From NCBI RefSeq assembly GCF_958295425.1, contig NC_081139.1, forward strand, positions 15,823,888 to 15,887,887: a stretch of DNA of 64,000 nucleotides. The letters are read 5' to 3'. Made by a program: the position numbers and the translations under genes. Positions 53,901-64,000 of the stretch are shown piece after piece. The first letter of the stretch is position 1, and each line of letters starts with the position of its first letter. The stretch comes from Solea solea. Its lineage: Eukaryota > Chordata > Actinopteri > Pleuronectiformes > Soleidae. The notes below the pieces were generated by a model. That model searched no databases. It was not told the origin of the DNA and saw only the letters and a list, made by a program, of their open reading frames with translations.

Positions 53901-54135
53901 AGAATAAAATAGAATAGAATAGAATAGAATAGATTAAAATAGAATAGAATAGAATAGAATAGAATAGAATAGAATAGAATAGAATGGAATAGAATAGAAT
54001 AGAATAGAAATACTTTATTCATCACCAAGGGGAAATTGTTTTAACATAGCAGCAATACAATACAAAAAAAAAATATTATAAACATAAAATGTAAAATGTG
54101 CAACAGTGGGAAAAAAATAGTGCAATAATAAAGGA
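53901..54135 (-). mobile_element. Non-LTR retroelement 3' end with pentanucleotide tail
   Basis: Read on the minus strand, this shows an A/T-rich body, then CAATTTCCCCTTGG and TGAATAAAGTATTTC, then a long TATTC array (53901-54009 as AATAG on the plus strand). The CCCCTTGG-to-AATAAAGTA arrangement is the usual end of a set of fish LINEs or SINEs whose 3' termini are short tandem repeats. The body (54010-54135) is too short to encode protein. Confidence 0.6.
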
Positions 54136-56552
54136 ATGGCATTAAATGTGTGCAATGGCATACCGGATCTCATGGAGAGACAATGTGCCAAGTTAGTTGG
54201 TTACTTTTCAAGACAAGCTATTTTCCTTCAGGTGTCTCCTCATATGCACGTATACACTCACTCACTCACTCCTCCTTTTTCTTTCTTGTTAATCAAAGTC
54301 CCACTGCTGCCATCATATACTTTTACAATCTCACATCACTGGCTGAGCAACAGCTCCAGGTTGAAGCACTGCTGAACTGTGCACTGCTGATGTGCAAAAT
54401 CACCCAGACTTTAATTTGAGCATTCAAGAAGAAATAATGTGCATCTCCAACCGGTGACAAGAGAGGGATTTGCATTATGCAATTTCTCTTTCAAAGAAAA
54501 AAGGACATATTACATGGAGATTTGAAGACAATGATGGACGGACACGCATGTGCATCCCATAAGCTAATGAGGCTTGACCCGTGATTTCCCCTCTCTCTCA
54601 GTTTCATGCTAGAACATGTTGTCTCGATGAAGTACCAACAAAAAAAAAAATTGCACAAGTATGTATGAAATAGAGTGTTGAGCAAATGCAGAGATTCTCC
54701 AAGCAACTACCAGTGTGCCACATGATTCCTGTCTCGTAACACATCACACTTTATATCTACCTTTAAGAGGCGTAGGGGTGATTTAATCCAGTCCAACAGG
54801 TTTTAATGCAAATTTAGTCAGACATGTAGATGAGAAGCACATAGCTTGTGTAATTGGCAGGAATTCACAACAAAAAGTCAACTCTGCACTGACTCTGATA
54901 CAGAGTGACACTGACAGGAGCACCCACAGCAACAAAGACACGACAAACTGCCAATGAAAATGAAATGTGTTTCCAGTATAATTGTTTTACATTGTTATTT
55001 GTTTTTATTCTCAAGGTCTCTTACATTAAATCGCTTGGTTTTACATTTTCAAACAAAACTACTGAACTACTGAACTCGCCATACAACTTTTTTAAGGCAG
55101 AGCTTTAAGTTTCAACTTTTTTCTTTCTTTTTTTCTTTTATTCATCTGCAAGATGTGAATATTCTTTTTTGTAACTTAACTTGAAGAAATATGTTTCGCT
55201 GATTATACAGCAGTGTATCAAAGAGATACGTCTCCAAGTTGAACATGCTGAGAAATGTGATGATGATCTTTGAAAAGTATGTTTTCACACAAATGGAAAT
55301 ATCGGCATATAAATAATAAAAGGAAAAAAAAAAACTCCACACAGTGGGAGGAAGTCCAGTCCGACAACACTGTTAAATCAGCTCTGTTATTATTACTTGG
55401 TTACAACAAAGCATAGCAGTATGTCTTTTTATTCTATAGGGAGGGATATTTTGGGTTCATTTATACATCTTTACATTTGCCCAGCCTTAATTATATAATT
55501 GTTTTAATCTCATTATTCTGTTTCAACACAGTCTTGCCTGTCTTGTTTACTCCTTTAAGCCTTTATCCATCCATTAGAAAGCCTCTCCCCCTCCTTGCTA
55601 TCAGTGTATATCCGCAGCAACTCCAGTGTCATGTATTAATTAAGTCGTCACCCCTTGGGTTGCAGGACAAATTGGCCCCATCATCTCCACTGAGTTCTAG
55701 AATCATGCTTTTATGGCCCACCACTATTTTGCAGCGCAGCCTCTGACTGAAATAGACAGCAGTTGTAAACAGCCATCATTGCCCTTTTATTTGCTTATTT
55801 ACAGCGCGGCATGCCTCTAATGTTCCCTTTACTCTCAGCCAGGAGCGGAGGCATGCAAAACCTGAGGCCCAGCTGGGATGTAAATCATGTGGAACACCCA
55901 CTCTTACTTTTTTTACCATTTTGTTTTAACATGGGAATCCCACTGATTTTTGTTTCACATGACTTTGAAGAACTGGTTTTTCATTTAATATTACAAAGTG
56001 GGAGGAAAGGGAAAAGGAAGAACAAAGACAACGAAGAAAACAAATTCCAAAATAATACAGAGCAGGAAGGAAGAAAAGAAAAGATCAGCCTTATTCTCAT
56101 GGTATTTACAGTTTTAGCACTATCTATGCTGGAATCATTCATGTGATTGACTTTTTTGTTAAAAGGGAATGCATGCATTAAACCTAAAATAACCATATTT
56201 GCATCCCATTAAGGTGTTGATATAACAAATGTTTCTACTACTTCAAATCAGCCTATAAATGGAAGTTAAGGGACAAGCTGTCAGTCAGACGGATACAACG
56301 TGAGACCAATGCCAAAGAGTCTGAGACATGTATGTAGTTGAATGGCCATCGGGGGGGTGATTCCACTCCTTCGGGTCATTGCATAGCATGCATCAACAGC
56401 TGGGCTGTTTAAAAATAGAATCTGCTGCATCAGACAGTCAACTGGGTTGCACAGCCGAAACACCTTGTGTGCAGATATGCAATTGGTGTTCATGTAATGT
56501 CAGGAGAACGAGGAGAAAACCGTAAAACTACACAGGCAAGGGTTCAGAATGA

Positions 56553-56786
56553 GGCCACGCGGTTGATGTAGTGGTTAGCACTCTTGCCTGTGCAGCAAGA
56601 AGACATGCGGTCGGAACAAGGGCCTCACGTGTGTGGGAGTTTCCTTCGGGTTCTCCGGTTTCCTCCCACAGTCCAAAAACATGCCGATTTTGGGATTAGG
56701 CAAATAGTTCGCTCTAAATTGACTGTAGGTGTGAATGTGAGCCCTGTGATGGAGTGGCGACCTGTGCAGGGTGTACACCGCCTTTG
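56553..56786 (+). mobile_element. SINE-like interspersed repeat, plus-strand copy
   Basis: Starts GGCCACGCGGTTGATGTAGT followed by GGTTAGCACTCTTGCCT, matching the copy at 40712 base for base over most of the head. CGGTTTCCTCCCACAGTCC, ATTGACTGTAGGTGTGAATG and CCCTGTGATGGAGTGGCGAC follow. It ends near GTACACCGCCTTTG and lacks the ATGG tail, so it is 3'-truncated. The head resembles a tRNA-derived Pol III promoter; this is inference. Confidence 0.75.
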
Positions 56787-57199
56787 AACAAAAAGAGCAG
56801 ATATAAGATATTGGAACAGGGACAAACAAGCATTTAAGACAAGATAGTCAAGCTATAGGTATTAATAAACATGCATTTCTAATCAAATATGTACAGTGCA
56901 TCTACATAAAACTAGACAAGTGACCGCTCGGCTATTTTCCCCATCTTCCACCACCTACCCATAAATTGGCCACAGTTAAAAGGGTACATTGTGAGGGATC
57001 TTGGATGGATGACAAAGGATGGGGGGGTGAGAGAGAAAAGCCACAGAGGCCATAAATATGAGGGCATTTCACAATGTACTCGTTTTTTTTTCTGATTTGT
57101 CACTGCAGTGCTCCTTCCCCAGAGAAATAGAAGGATCTGGAGTTGTGGAGACAAACGGTGAATGAAAGATGTAGGATTTGAAGAGATAGATCGAAAGAT

Positions 57200-57201
57200 A
57201 A

Positions 57202-57241
<40 letters not shown>

Positions 57242-57268
57242 CTAGAGAGAGAGAGAGGGAGAGAGAGT
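57200..57268. repeat. GATA array followed by GA-rich tract
   Basis: About ten GATA units (57200-57242) followed by GAGAGA repeats with a few interruptions. GATA arrays are common and length-variable in fish. Confidence 0.95.
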
Positions 57269-58465
57269 AGGACATCATGAAGTGAGGGCCTGGTGGCTGA
57301 GGATCTCCAGGGACGAGCCTGTGGGCTTTCAGAGACAAACATTAATAATGAAACGCTAATTCCCTTTGTCCTCCTTTCTTTCTCCACTCCACTCTGTCTC
57401 TGTCTGTCATTTTCTATGTGTCTCCATGGCCTTTATTTCTCTTTACCCCCCCCCACACACACACACACAAGCACTATTTTATCCTCACACGTTTTCTTTC
57501 TTGCAACAAAAACAAGCCACCGTTGTGAACTTCCTCTGCTATTTGAAACATTTCAAAGTAAACTGAGTTCAACTTCTTTTCTTTGTCTCCAAAGTTATAT
57601 CTAATTCAGCATTTTAGAGATCAATACTGTGACTCCAAAAAAAAAAACCCACACAAATCATAATGCACAACACAGAAAAAAAAAACCATGACAGCCAAAT
57701 ACTCTGTCAAACACTTGGGTTGTGTTTGATGGTGTTGCCAATATCTGCAGGGTGTTGTTTTGTGTGCTGCACACGTTATCCAATTGATAACCATTTGCAT
57801 GCCTTTCATTTGTTTTCATGTTGATCATGATCAGATTGTAACAAACTGAGGATGCATTACCATGATGCGTCGGGGATTTACAGTGGCCTTAGCATTAACA
57901 AAAACATGTCTTTTGTCTTCACTTGTGTAGTAACCTTCACTTTCAAACACAAAACACTCTGTTTTTGGCTGGTTAGTTCTTCCGGGCTGCTGTAGTAACA
58001 TCGTGATGGCCTCCTGAAAGGAAGGTCCTTGCCTTAATTACATACAATGAGGTTGTAATAATTTTTTTTTTGTTAAATAAATATGCAAACGAACATGTTT
58101 ATACTTTATTCACTTCATTTCAGTAATCCCTCCTTAAGGTTACACACTGGTCCTTTAAGTTGCCGTATGTTAAGCTCTTGGGGCCATTGTAGCTTTGTCT
58201 GCTTCGTCAGCTGTACTAACTCTTGTTGTCCATGGAGGGTGATCAGACAAAATTGTTTTCCAATGGCATGCCACCTGGCATGCATTCCTCATTTGTCACC
58301 CAGTCTCCTGGAGCTGTTTAGCCATGTGTCAGCATTTAAACTTTTTTTTGGCACGAGGTGAAACACTGTGCAGCCATTACTGCCAGTCAGAGCAGACAGT
58401 CTCAGACACAAAGCTCGTTTCTAACTGGTCTTAGTTTAAAATGAACATAAAACAATAAATATGTA

Positions 58466-59408
58466 CCGTATTTTCCGCACTATAAGGCGCACCTAAAAAC
58501 CTCAAATTTTCTCAAAAGCCGACAGTGCGCCGTATAATCCGGTGCGCCTTATATATGGACCAATACGGTAAGCAGCCGCTGACTTCACGTTCACCAAGAC
58601 AGGGAGACAGCGCCGGACGACATACGCCACTATCTGCCAGTGGATCGTAAATGCCTGGGCTGATATATCAGTCTCAACTGTGGTCCGAGCTTTCAGGAAG
58701 GCAGGAATTGTCACTGAACTGCTAGACAACAGCAGCGACACTGACTCGATTAGTGACGACGCCGACGAGACGGAGCCGGGCATGTTGGATCCCGTATTCG
58801 CCCAACTGTTTAATTCGGACACTGAAGAAGAAGAATTCGAGGGATTCGCGGATGAGGAATAACTTGAGCTTTACATGTTTATGTTGTGTTGTGTGACATT
58901 AACGTTTGAGCAACGTTGAGTTATTTATATATTGTTATTGCTTTGCACTATTTCGAGTGTTACTATATTGTGATAGCACTAACGTTTGATTTACCGTAAC
59001 AGTATCAGACTGTTTTTTACGTGTTTATTGAATCCAGGAAAAGTTCCCCTCCACTATGTGATATAAATGTTGCACTACATGTTATACCCTGCTGTTGTTA
59101 AAAGATAAACGAAATACCACATCACATAAAACAGCTGTTTATTCATGTTGGGAGTAAACGGAGTTGTCAGAACGCTGGTCTGTAATCTATAAATAAAGTT
59201 TGACTGACCTATCTGACTGTTTTGTTGACATTCCCTTTAGCGCAGCTCCATCTAATGAATGCATAACGTAACCCCAGCCTCTACTGTAGCGTCTATTCTA
59301 TGCGCCTTATAATGCAGTGCGCCTTATATATGGACAAAGTTTTAAAATAGGCCATTCATTGAAGGTGCGCCTTATAATCCGGTGCGCCTTATAGTGCGCA
59401 AAATACGG
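58466..59408 (+). mobile_element. Pogo-like Tc1/mariner transposon, internally deleted
   Basis: A 943 bp element between TA dinucleotides (58464-58465 and 59409-59410), the Tc1/mariner target. The terminal inverted repeats are about 28 bp with one mismatch: left CCGTATTTTCCGCACTATAA, and right, reverse-complemented, CCGTATTTTGCGCACTATAA, both continuing GGCGCACC. Several copies of GTGCGCCTTATA lie inside the ends (58542, 59317, 59365, 59382, with variants at 58525 and 59300). The interior keeps only the tail of a transposase (58572-58862), followed by untranslated sequence with AATAAA near 59192. It is a deletion derivative that cannot move by itself. Near-identical ends suggest a fairly recent insertion. 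Confidence 0.85.
58572..58862 (+). pseudogene. C-terminal remnant of a pogo-like (CENP-B/DDE) transposase
   Basis: An open frame of 96 codons preceded directly by a stop (58569-58571) and ended by TAA at 58860-58862. It reads FTKTGRQRRTTYATICQWIV, then STVVRAFRKAGIV and an acidic tail (ISDDADETEPG, DTEEEEFEGFADEE). The TGRQRR...CQWIV...FRKAGI pattern is the end of transposases of the pogo/Tigger/JRK type seen in fish. The helix-turn-helix DNA-binding domain and the DDE catalytic domain are absent, and no start codon fits. The frame has stayed intact, which agrees with a young element or too little time to decay. Function is not expected. Confidence 0.8.
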
Positions 59409-59669
59409 TAATTGAAATGCCGACGAGTTTTCTCTTCTGAGCAACATACCTTGTTTTTTTTTTTAATTAGGTTCTGATTATGTTTGTTTTATATATTTGT
59501 ATTATTATGGAGTAAAGTGCATTTCATAGGGTCTGAGGATGCTAGTGGATTTCAGAAAGTTCAGAAAACTAAAATTCATGATTGTATTTTCTGTCCCTGC
59601 TGCTCTAAGTAACAGTTGTTAGTGACTTACAGATAACTCTCAGTCTACCTCCCCTACTCCTGCCTCACT

Positions 59670-59765
59670 TCAAATCAAATCAAAATCACATACAATTGTA
59701 TTTGTATAGCACATATTTACATCATACATTATCTCAAGGCACATTACATTATATGGTAGATGCCT
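59670..59765. repeat. Weak teleost interspersed repeat fragment
   Basis: CAAATCAAATCAAAATCACA followed by TTTGTATAGCACATATT and TATCTCAAGGCACATTAC resembles a widespread fish repeat that has a TTTGTATAGCAC core. No boundaries can be set. Confidence 0.4.
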
Positions 59766-62146
59766 CACAATATTATAGAGAACTTAAAGAGAACACATTA
59801 CATGAAAATGCACATTGATTGCGGTTCACTAAACTCCTTCAAACCAGAACAAATACAGTGATCAGCCACAGTAGGAAGACCAATTGGTTTTCAAGTGTGT
59901 GTATTTGTGTGCAGTAAGTAAGTGCTTGCTTACTGTGTTAACTGATGGGTCTCTCTTCTCTCTTGCTATGTATTCCTGGATATGGATGAAAATGTGGATG
60001 AAAGGGCCACTTCAGTATGTTTGCCTTTCCACAAACTTGTCGATTTTTTTTTCAAGATGATCGCTAAAACTGTCATGATCAAAGCCCTGCATCAATCACA
60101 TCATAAAATCCCGTGGCCTATCCACGTGGTGCCAACTTGTTTCATTTTTGTTAATGGCGCATACGGCACCCCTGCAGAACCTGGAATTAAGAAAGCTTAA
60201 TTCATTAATCCACGATTATGTTTTTGAAGCAGCCACAAGGTGTAATACCAATTAGGATCAGTATTGGGGCAGCTGGCCAACAGAGGGCACAAGGGCACAA
60301 GGGCAATGCCCCAGCACTCCTCACAGTAGAGGAGTCACAGAGAATCAGACATTGTAAAATAACATATTCATATATAAATGGACAAAAATATTTAAAAGTA
60401 AATAATTACTAGAGCTTGCTTTATTTCAACTAAAACTGAACTAAACGCAAAATGCACCGTCAATGCAATTGTTCATTCAGCTGATTAAATGTTTACCCTA
60501 AATATACTGTTATAATACCTGCACCTCCAGTAGCTAGTATAGCTCATCATGTCATTGTCAGCTGGTACGGTGCAATTGACAAGCTTTCATTGAGTTCCAT
60601 CCTCATCCTTTGAAATATGACACGCACAAAAATACTAAACTGGAAGCTTCATAAACGAAGCACAGATCAATGGGTGTCCCCAGGGTGGGTTGACACTCGC
60701 TTATCACAGCTATGTGAGTGACCAAAATTAAATATTTATTGGTACTGACCACGTACTCACACCCCTGCATGCTGAAAGGACCACTTATTCTTACACACTG
60801 GATCTCAAAGGGGGAAAAAAACCCATTAATGATATACATTTTTAGAACATACTGTGATAAATGAAAATAAAGAAAACGTTTGTTTTTCTCAGCCTTAAAA
60901 TAAACCTTTTATACAGTATTTACGTATGTCCTCCAGTAGCATGATGCATATTAGTAGTAGCACTGGCACCGTGCAACTACAGACACGTCTGGCCGTCTAC
61001 ACAAACGTGTGGCTAAACAGAAAGTACTGTACTGTATCTGCTGCCTAGGACTCCTGCATTAAACAAAATCTACTTTTTTAAAAATGTCAACAGTGATGTG
61101 TTTTTCCAGAAACAATGTTGCGGTTACTCTGAATAGTCGAGACCTCGCTGCTGCTGACAGTTCACTTCTTTGACCTTCACTCAAGCAAAAGATGTTTACA
61201 GCAGAGCGTTGGCAACAAAAGCTTGCAAACTGAAGAAGATGATGCACATGTATTTACACGGGCAACAGTGAAATTGGCTTTCAATTTTGCAATTGCAATT
61301 TTTTTTTTCTTAGTAGTAAGGAGCAAGTTGACAACAATGCTGTGTCCTGCTGTCTCTGCTGACTGTCCATCACGGCTTGTGTGGGTGCTGCTCTTCCATT
61401 TTAGCAGCATGTCATTCTGCGTTTGTATGGAAGGGAAATGTCCCTCGCATGCATTTGATAAGAAATCCTTGTGTTGTCCATGAAAATTGTTCACCTTTCT
61501 TTGTGTGATGGATATCTTTCTGCAGCCCATGCCATCATGACTCTCGGTGCACTTTTGCAAAACCGGAGAGGTGTCTCATCAGACAGAGTGGTCTTCATGT
61601 TGGAGGGCGCTCATGTTTTACCATTTAGAGATAATTTTTTTTCTTTTTGCTTTGGTTTTATTGATTTCCAGCTTCCATGACAACAATGATTCTCTAATTG
61701 AAGACAATGAAAATGCATGTGTTACCATGACATCGCTCACTCTTTGAGCTCGGATGGAGAGGGCCTTTGACAGCTTGTTGATTGCTGCTGTTTCTCCTAA
61801 TTACAGCGCTCTCGGTGCCTCAGTGTTTCTCCTATGCTTTTAAACTTTTGTTTTTTTCCTTTCCCTTTTTCACTTACGTTACACTTCTCTTTCTCCCCAT
61901 GCGTCACTGTGTTTTTTTTTTCTCTCTTCTTTTTCCACGGTTGAATTTAAACACATACTACAGGGCATTTTATGATTTGAAATAGATGCAGTGAAAAAGA
62001 AAAATGTGGGTGGCAAAACATTTTTTTTCTCAATATGTCCTAAATTCCCCGAAAAATAAAGAATAATAATAATAATGAAGTGATATAATGTTAATAATCA
62101 GTATAAGGCATATGCATTATCTTACAATTGTCTTTGTGTTCTGCAG

Positions 62147-62213
62147 GTGGGAGGGAAGGACAATCCTGCTGTCAACCCCATAATCCATGGTCTGAAGGGT
62201 GTGGTCCATCACG
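62147..62213 (+). CDS. ptprg: ptprg exon D: CA-like domain, IIHGLKGVVHH segment
   Basis: A short internal coding exon of 67 nt, phase 0 in and phase 1 out. It encodes VGGKDNPAVNPIIHGLKGVV then HH, and ends with the first base of a split codon (glutamate in mammalian PTPRG). The acceptor is TTCTGCAG ending at 62146, and the donor is GTGAGT from 62214. IIHGLKGVVHH is a distinctive PTPRG segment. The next exon, expected to carry the TTPPC region of the CA fold, was not found between 62214 and 64000, so the gene continues past the window. Confidence 0.93.
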
Positions 62214-64000
62214 GTGAGTGCTGGTACCAATGCTCAGTCACACAGGGAACATCCACGCTCTATCCTCTACATGAGGGTCACGGGGGAGCTGTGCCAATCT
62301 CGGCTGACATACGGCAATGGCGGGGTACACCCTGGACAGTTTGCCAGTCCATCACACGGCCACACATGGAGACAAACAACCATCCACTCTCATACTCACA
62401 CCTACAGTCAATGTAGAGTTCCCAAATGACCTAATCCGGACAACCAGGAGAAAACCCACACACACAGACACACACGGGGAGAACATGCAAACTCCATGCA
62501 GAAAGACCCTTGTTCCAACCGGGGCTCGAACCAGGGTCTTCTTGCTGCAATTTTATGAAAAAAAAGAAAAAGAAAAAGATTTGACTTCTTGTGGTGTTCT
62601 CCTGTCCTGCTGGGCATTTAATTCACTTTAAATAAGAGAACTCTCATCCAGTAACGCAAGTCTCTCTGAGAGACAAATAAAATGTCCTTTCACCTGTATT
62701 TAACTGCTGCAACAAAAAGAGCTATCTATAAAACATAGGGGCGGCACTGCACGTGTCATGAGACATGTGTGATGCTCATCATGTTATGAGTTGGTAAGCC
62801 CTCCAAACTAAAGCATGTTTATTAAAAGCACCTTTTGTTACAAGATAAATCACCTGGAATGATTACTGCAGCGTGGCAGACATGTTCTGGTGACATGAAA
62901 GTTCCTTTCCTGATATTTGATTCAGTGATTTTGAAGTATCAGATTGGCTCTTTGCTGGGGCGAATGTCTGAGGAAGACAAATACTTTTTTTTTTAAGATG
63001 AGCAGTGAGTAATATTGTTGTTGTACTATAGCATCAATTAGTAATATTATTGGTTTTAGAATAAGGGAAATGTTATGAAAATCAACAGTAAAGTCAGCCT
63101 GTTGTGTGAACAGGGCCAGAGTTTTAGAAGAATTCATACAGCATTAGAAAAATACATGATTATTGAGCAGCATGGTTTCTACTTGAGGCTGTGAAGCAGA
63201 TTAGATTCTGGTCTCTGCTCAGACAGTGAATAATGCAAGAAAGCTCAAATGTAAGTGGGACATCAGTGGGATAATCATATGATGTATAATATTTTATTAA
63301 ACTGTATTTGTACGCTACCCCAGCTTTGTTTTTATGTCAAAAAAGTCTTTGCATCAGACTCCTTGCATCATTTAGTGCTTCACCAAAAGTATCTTCACAC
63401 AATAAATTAGGACTTTAGGGATGCTTCTTTTTTTTTTTCCTTCTCATAACAAATCAGAGGCTTTTACATGTTTTTTTTCTTTCTTTTGTTCACAATGCAT
63501 GCCCTCAGTTAAAACCGGTTGTCTCACACACTCAGCCCTGAAGATCATCCCTGTCATGATAAAAACATTTGTCCTAAAGCGATGTTCTTGCTACCCCGAC
63601 CCACCCACCTCTCAGGGCTCTGCTCGCCTTACAACTACAGAACAGCTTCAGAGTGAATATTAAGAGAGATTCAGCATATACAAATAAAACTTTGATAAAA
63701 CCCCACTGCATGATACTTGCACTTAATCTCCTGCTCAGCTGTCTTGGAAAAACATGCCCTGCCTCCATAATTTATCTAACACAAAGACTACTCAAGTTCA
63801 ATCAAGGCCACACTCCCACAGGAAGGCTGGTTGGTTAATTTTCCCTGTCTCCACTAGAGCTACTCTACGAAGCAGCGGGTGGTTAAATTTTTCACAGCAC
63901 TCTCTCTCTCCTCTCGTTGCCTGACTTGTCTGGCAGACATGTACGAAAGGGCTGACTCTACTGTCTTTGTACCTCATGCCTTGTTGCATTTTACATGAAA
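62214..64000. other. ptprg intron after exon D, 5' part
   Basis: Begins with a good donor (GTGAGT). A minus-strand SINE-like copy occupies 62247-62550. The rest, to the window edge, shows T tracts and nothing else I can identify. The pyrimidine-rich stretch ending in CCCTCAG near 63509 resembles an acceptor, but the downstream translation does not match the expected CA domain. Confidence 0.7.
62247..62550 (-). mobile_element. SINE-like repeat, near-complete minus-strand copy beside exon D
   Basis: Reading along the plus strand: CTCTATCCTCTACATGAGGG, CGGGGTACACCCTGGACAG, CTCACACCTACAGTCAATG, GGGGAGAACATGCAAACTCC, and GGGGCTCGAACCAGGGTCTT. The reverse complement of the last contains GGTTCGAGCCCC, a good Pol III B box. 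This is the most complete copy of the family in the window but lacks the A-box end. It begins about 33 bp after the exon D donor site. Confidence 0.75.

Larger units (their letters stand above)
49038..62146. other. ptprg intron C-D, 13.1 kb
   Basis: Phase 0 intron with GT/AG ends. It holds a candidate repeat at 49388-50001, paired GT and CA tracts at 52822-52940, a LINE 3' end with an AATAG tail at 53901-54135, a SINE-like copy at 56553-56786, a GATA array at 57200-57242, a pogo-like transposon at 58466-59408 and a weak interspersed repeat near 59670-59765. No further host exon was recognised. Confidence 0.8.

Noticed and set aside
63421..63663. Possible next ptprg exon after the acceptor-like CCCTCAG near 63509
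   Set aside because: The translation beyond it (VKTGCLTHSALKI) does not match the expected CA-domain continuation that should begin with a glutamate codon and lead to the TTPPC region.
1..64000. CRISPR arrays, operons, prokaryotic defence or mobile plasmid systems
   Set aside because: The window is intronic vertebrate DNA; no regularly spaced repeats, ribosome binding sites or prokaryotic genes are present.

Overview
This 64 kb window is vertebrate DNA, almost certainly from a teleost fish. It is AT-rich and intron-dominated, dense in microsatellites, and carries repeat families typical of fish genomes: an RTE/Rex3-like LINE, a pogo-like Tc1/mariner relative, hAT-type non-autonomous elements and a tRNA-headed interspersed repeat ending in ATGG units. 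None of the longest open frames looks like a bacterial gene, and the only host coding sequence recognised is a set of short exons with canonical splice sites.

The exons belong to one plus-strand gene: receptor-type protein tyrosine phosphatase gamma (ptprg; whether it is the fish ptprga or ptprgb copy cannot be decided here). Four consecutive exons (3299-3481, 19094-19242, 48942-49037, 62147-62213) join in frame into about 165 codons of the extracellular carbonic-anhydrase-like (CA) domain. Intron phases match throughout (1, 1, 0, 0, 1). The CA fold is recognisable, but two of the three zinc-binding histidines are replaced (H94 to E, H119 to Q in CA II numbering), as in mammalian PTPRG. The domain is therefore expected to bind ligand rather than catalyse; contactins are the known partners of the family. 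The signal peptide, the rest of the CA domain, the fibronectin III domain, the membrane segment and the phosphatase domains lie outside the window.

Layout: 1-3298 end of the upstream intron; 3482-19093 intron of 15.6 kb (RTE LINE fragment with target duplications, TTAA-flanked element); 19243-48941 intron of 29.7 kb (LINE 3' end, several SINE-like copies, a hAT element nested inside one of them, a 158 bp hAT-like MITE, and a striking double hairpin); 49038-62146 intron of 13.1 kb (LINE 3' end with pentanucleotide tail, SINE-like copy, pogo-like element with the tail of its transposase); 62214-64000 start of the next intron, with a SINE-like copy beginning about 33 bp after the splice donor.

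No RNA gene, CRISPR array, operon or prokaryotic system is present. The notable features are well-resolved transposon insertions with intact target-site duplications, a perfect 23 bp stem hairpin, and the pseudo-enzyme signature in the CA domain. Family names for repeats rest on recognition of sequence motifs, not on a database search.
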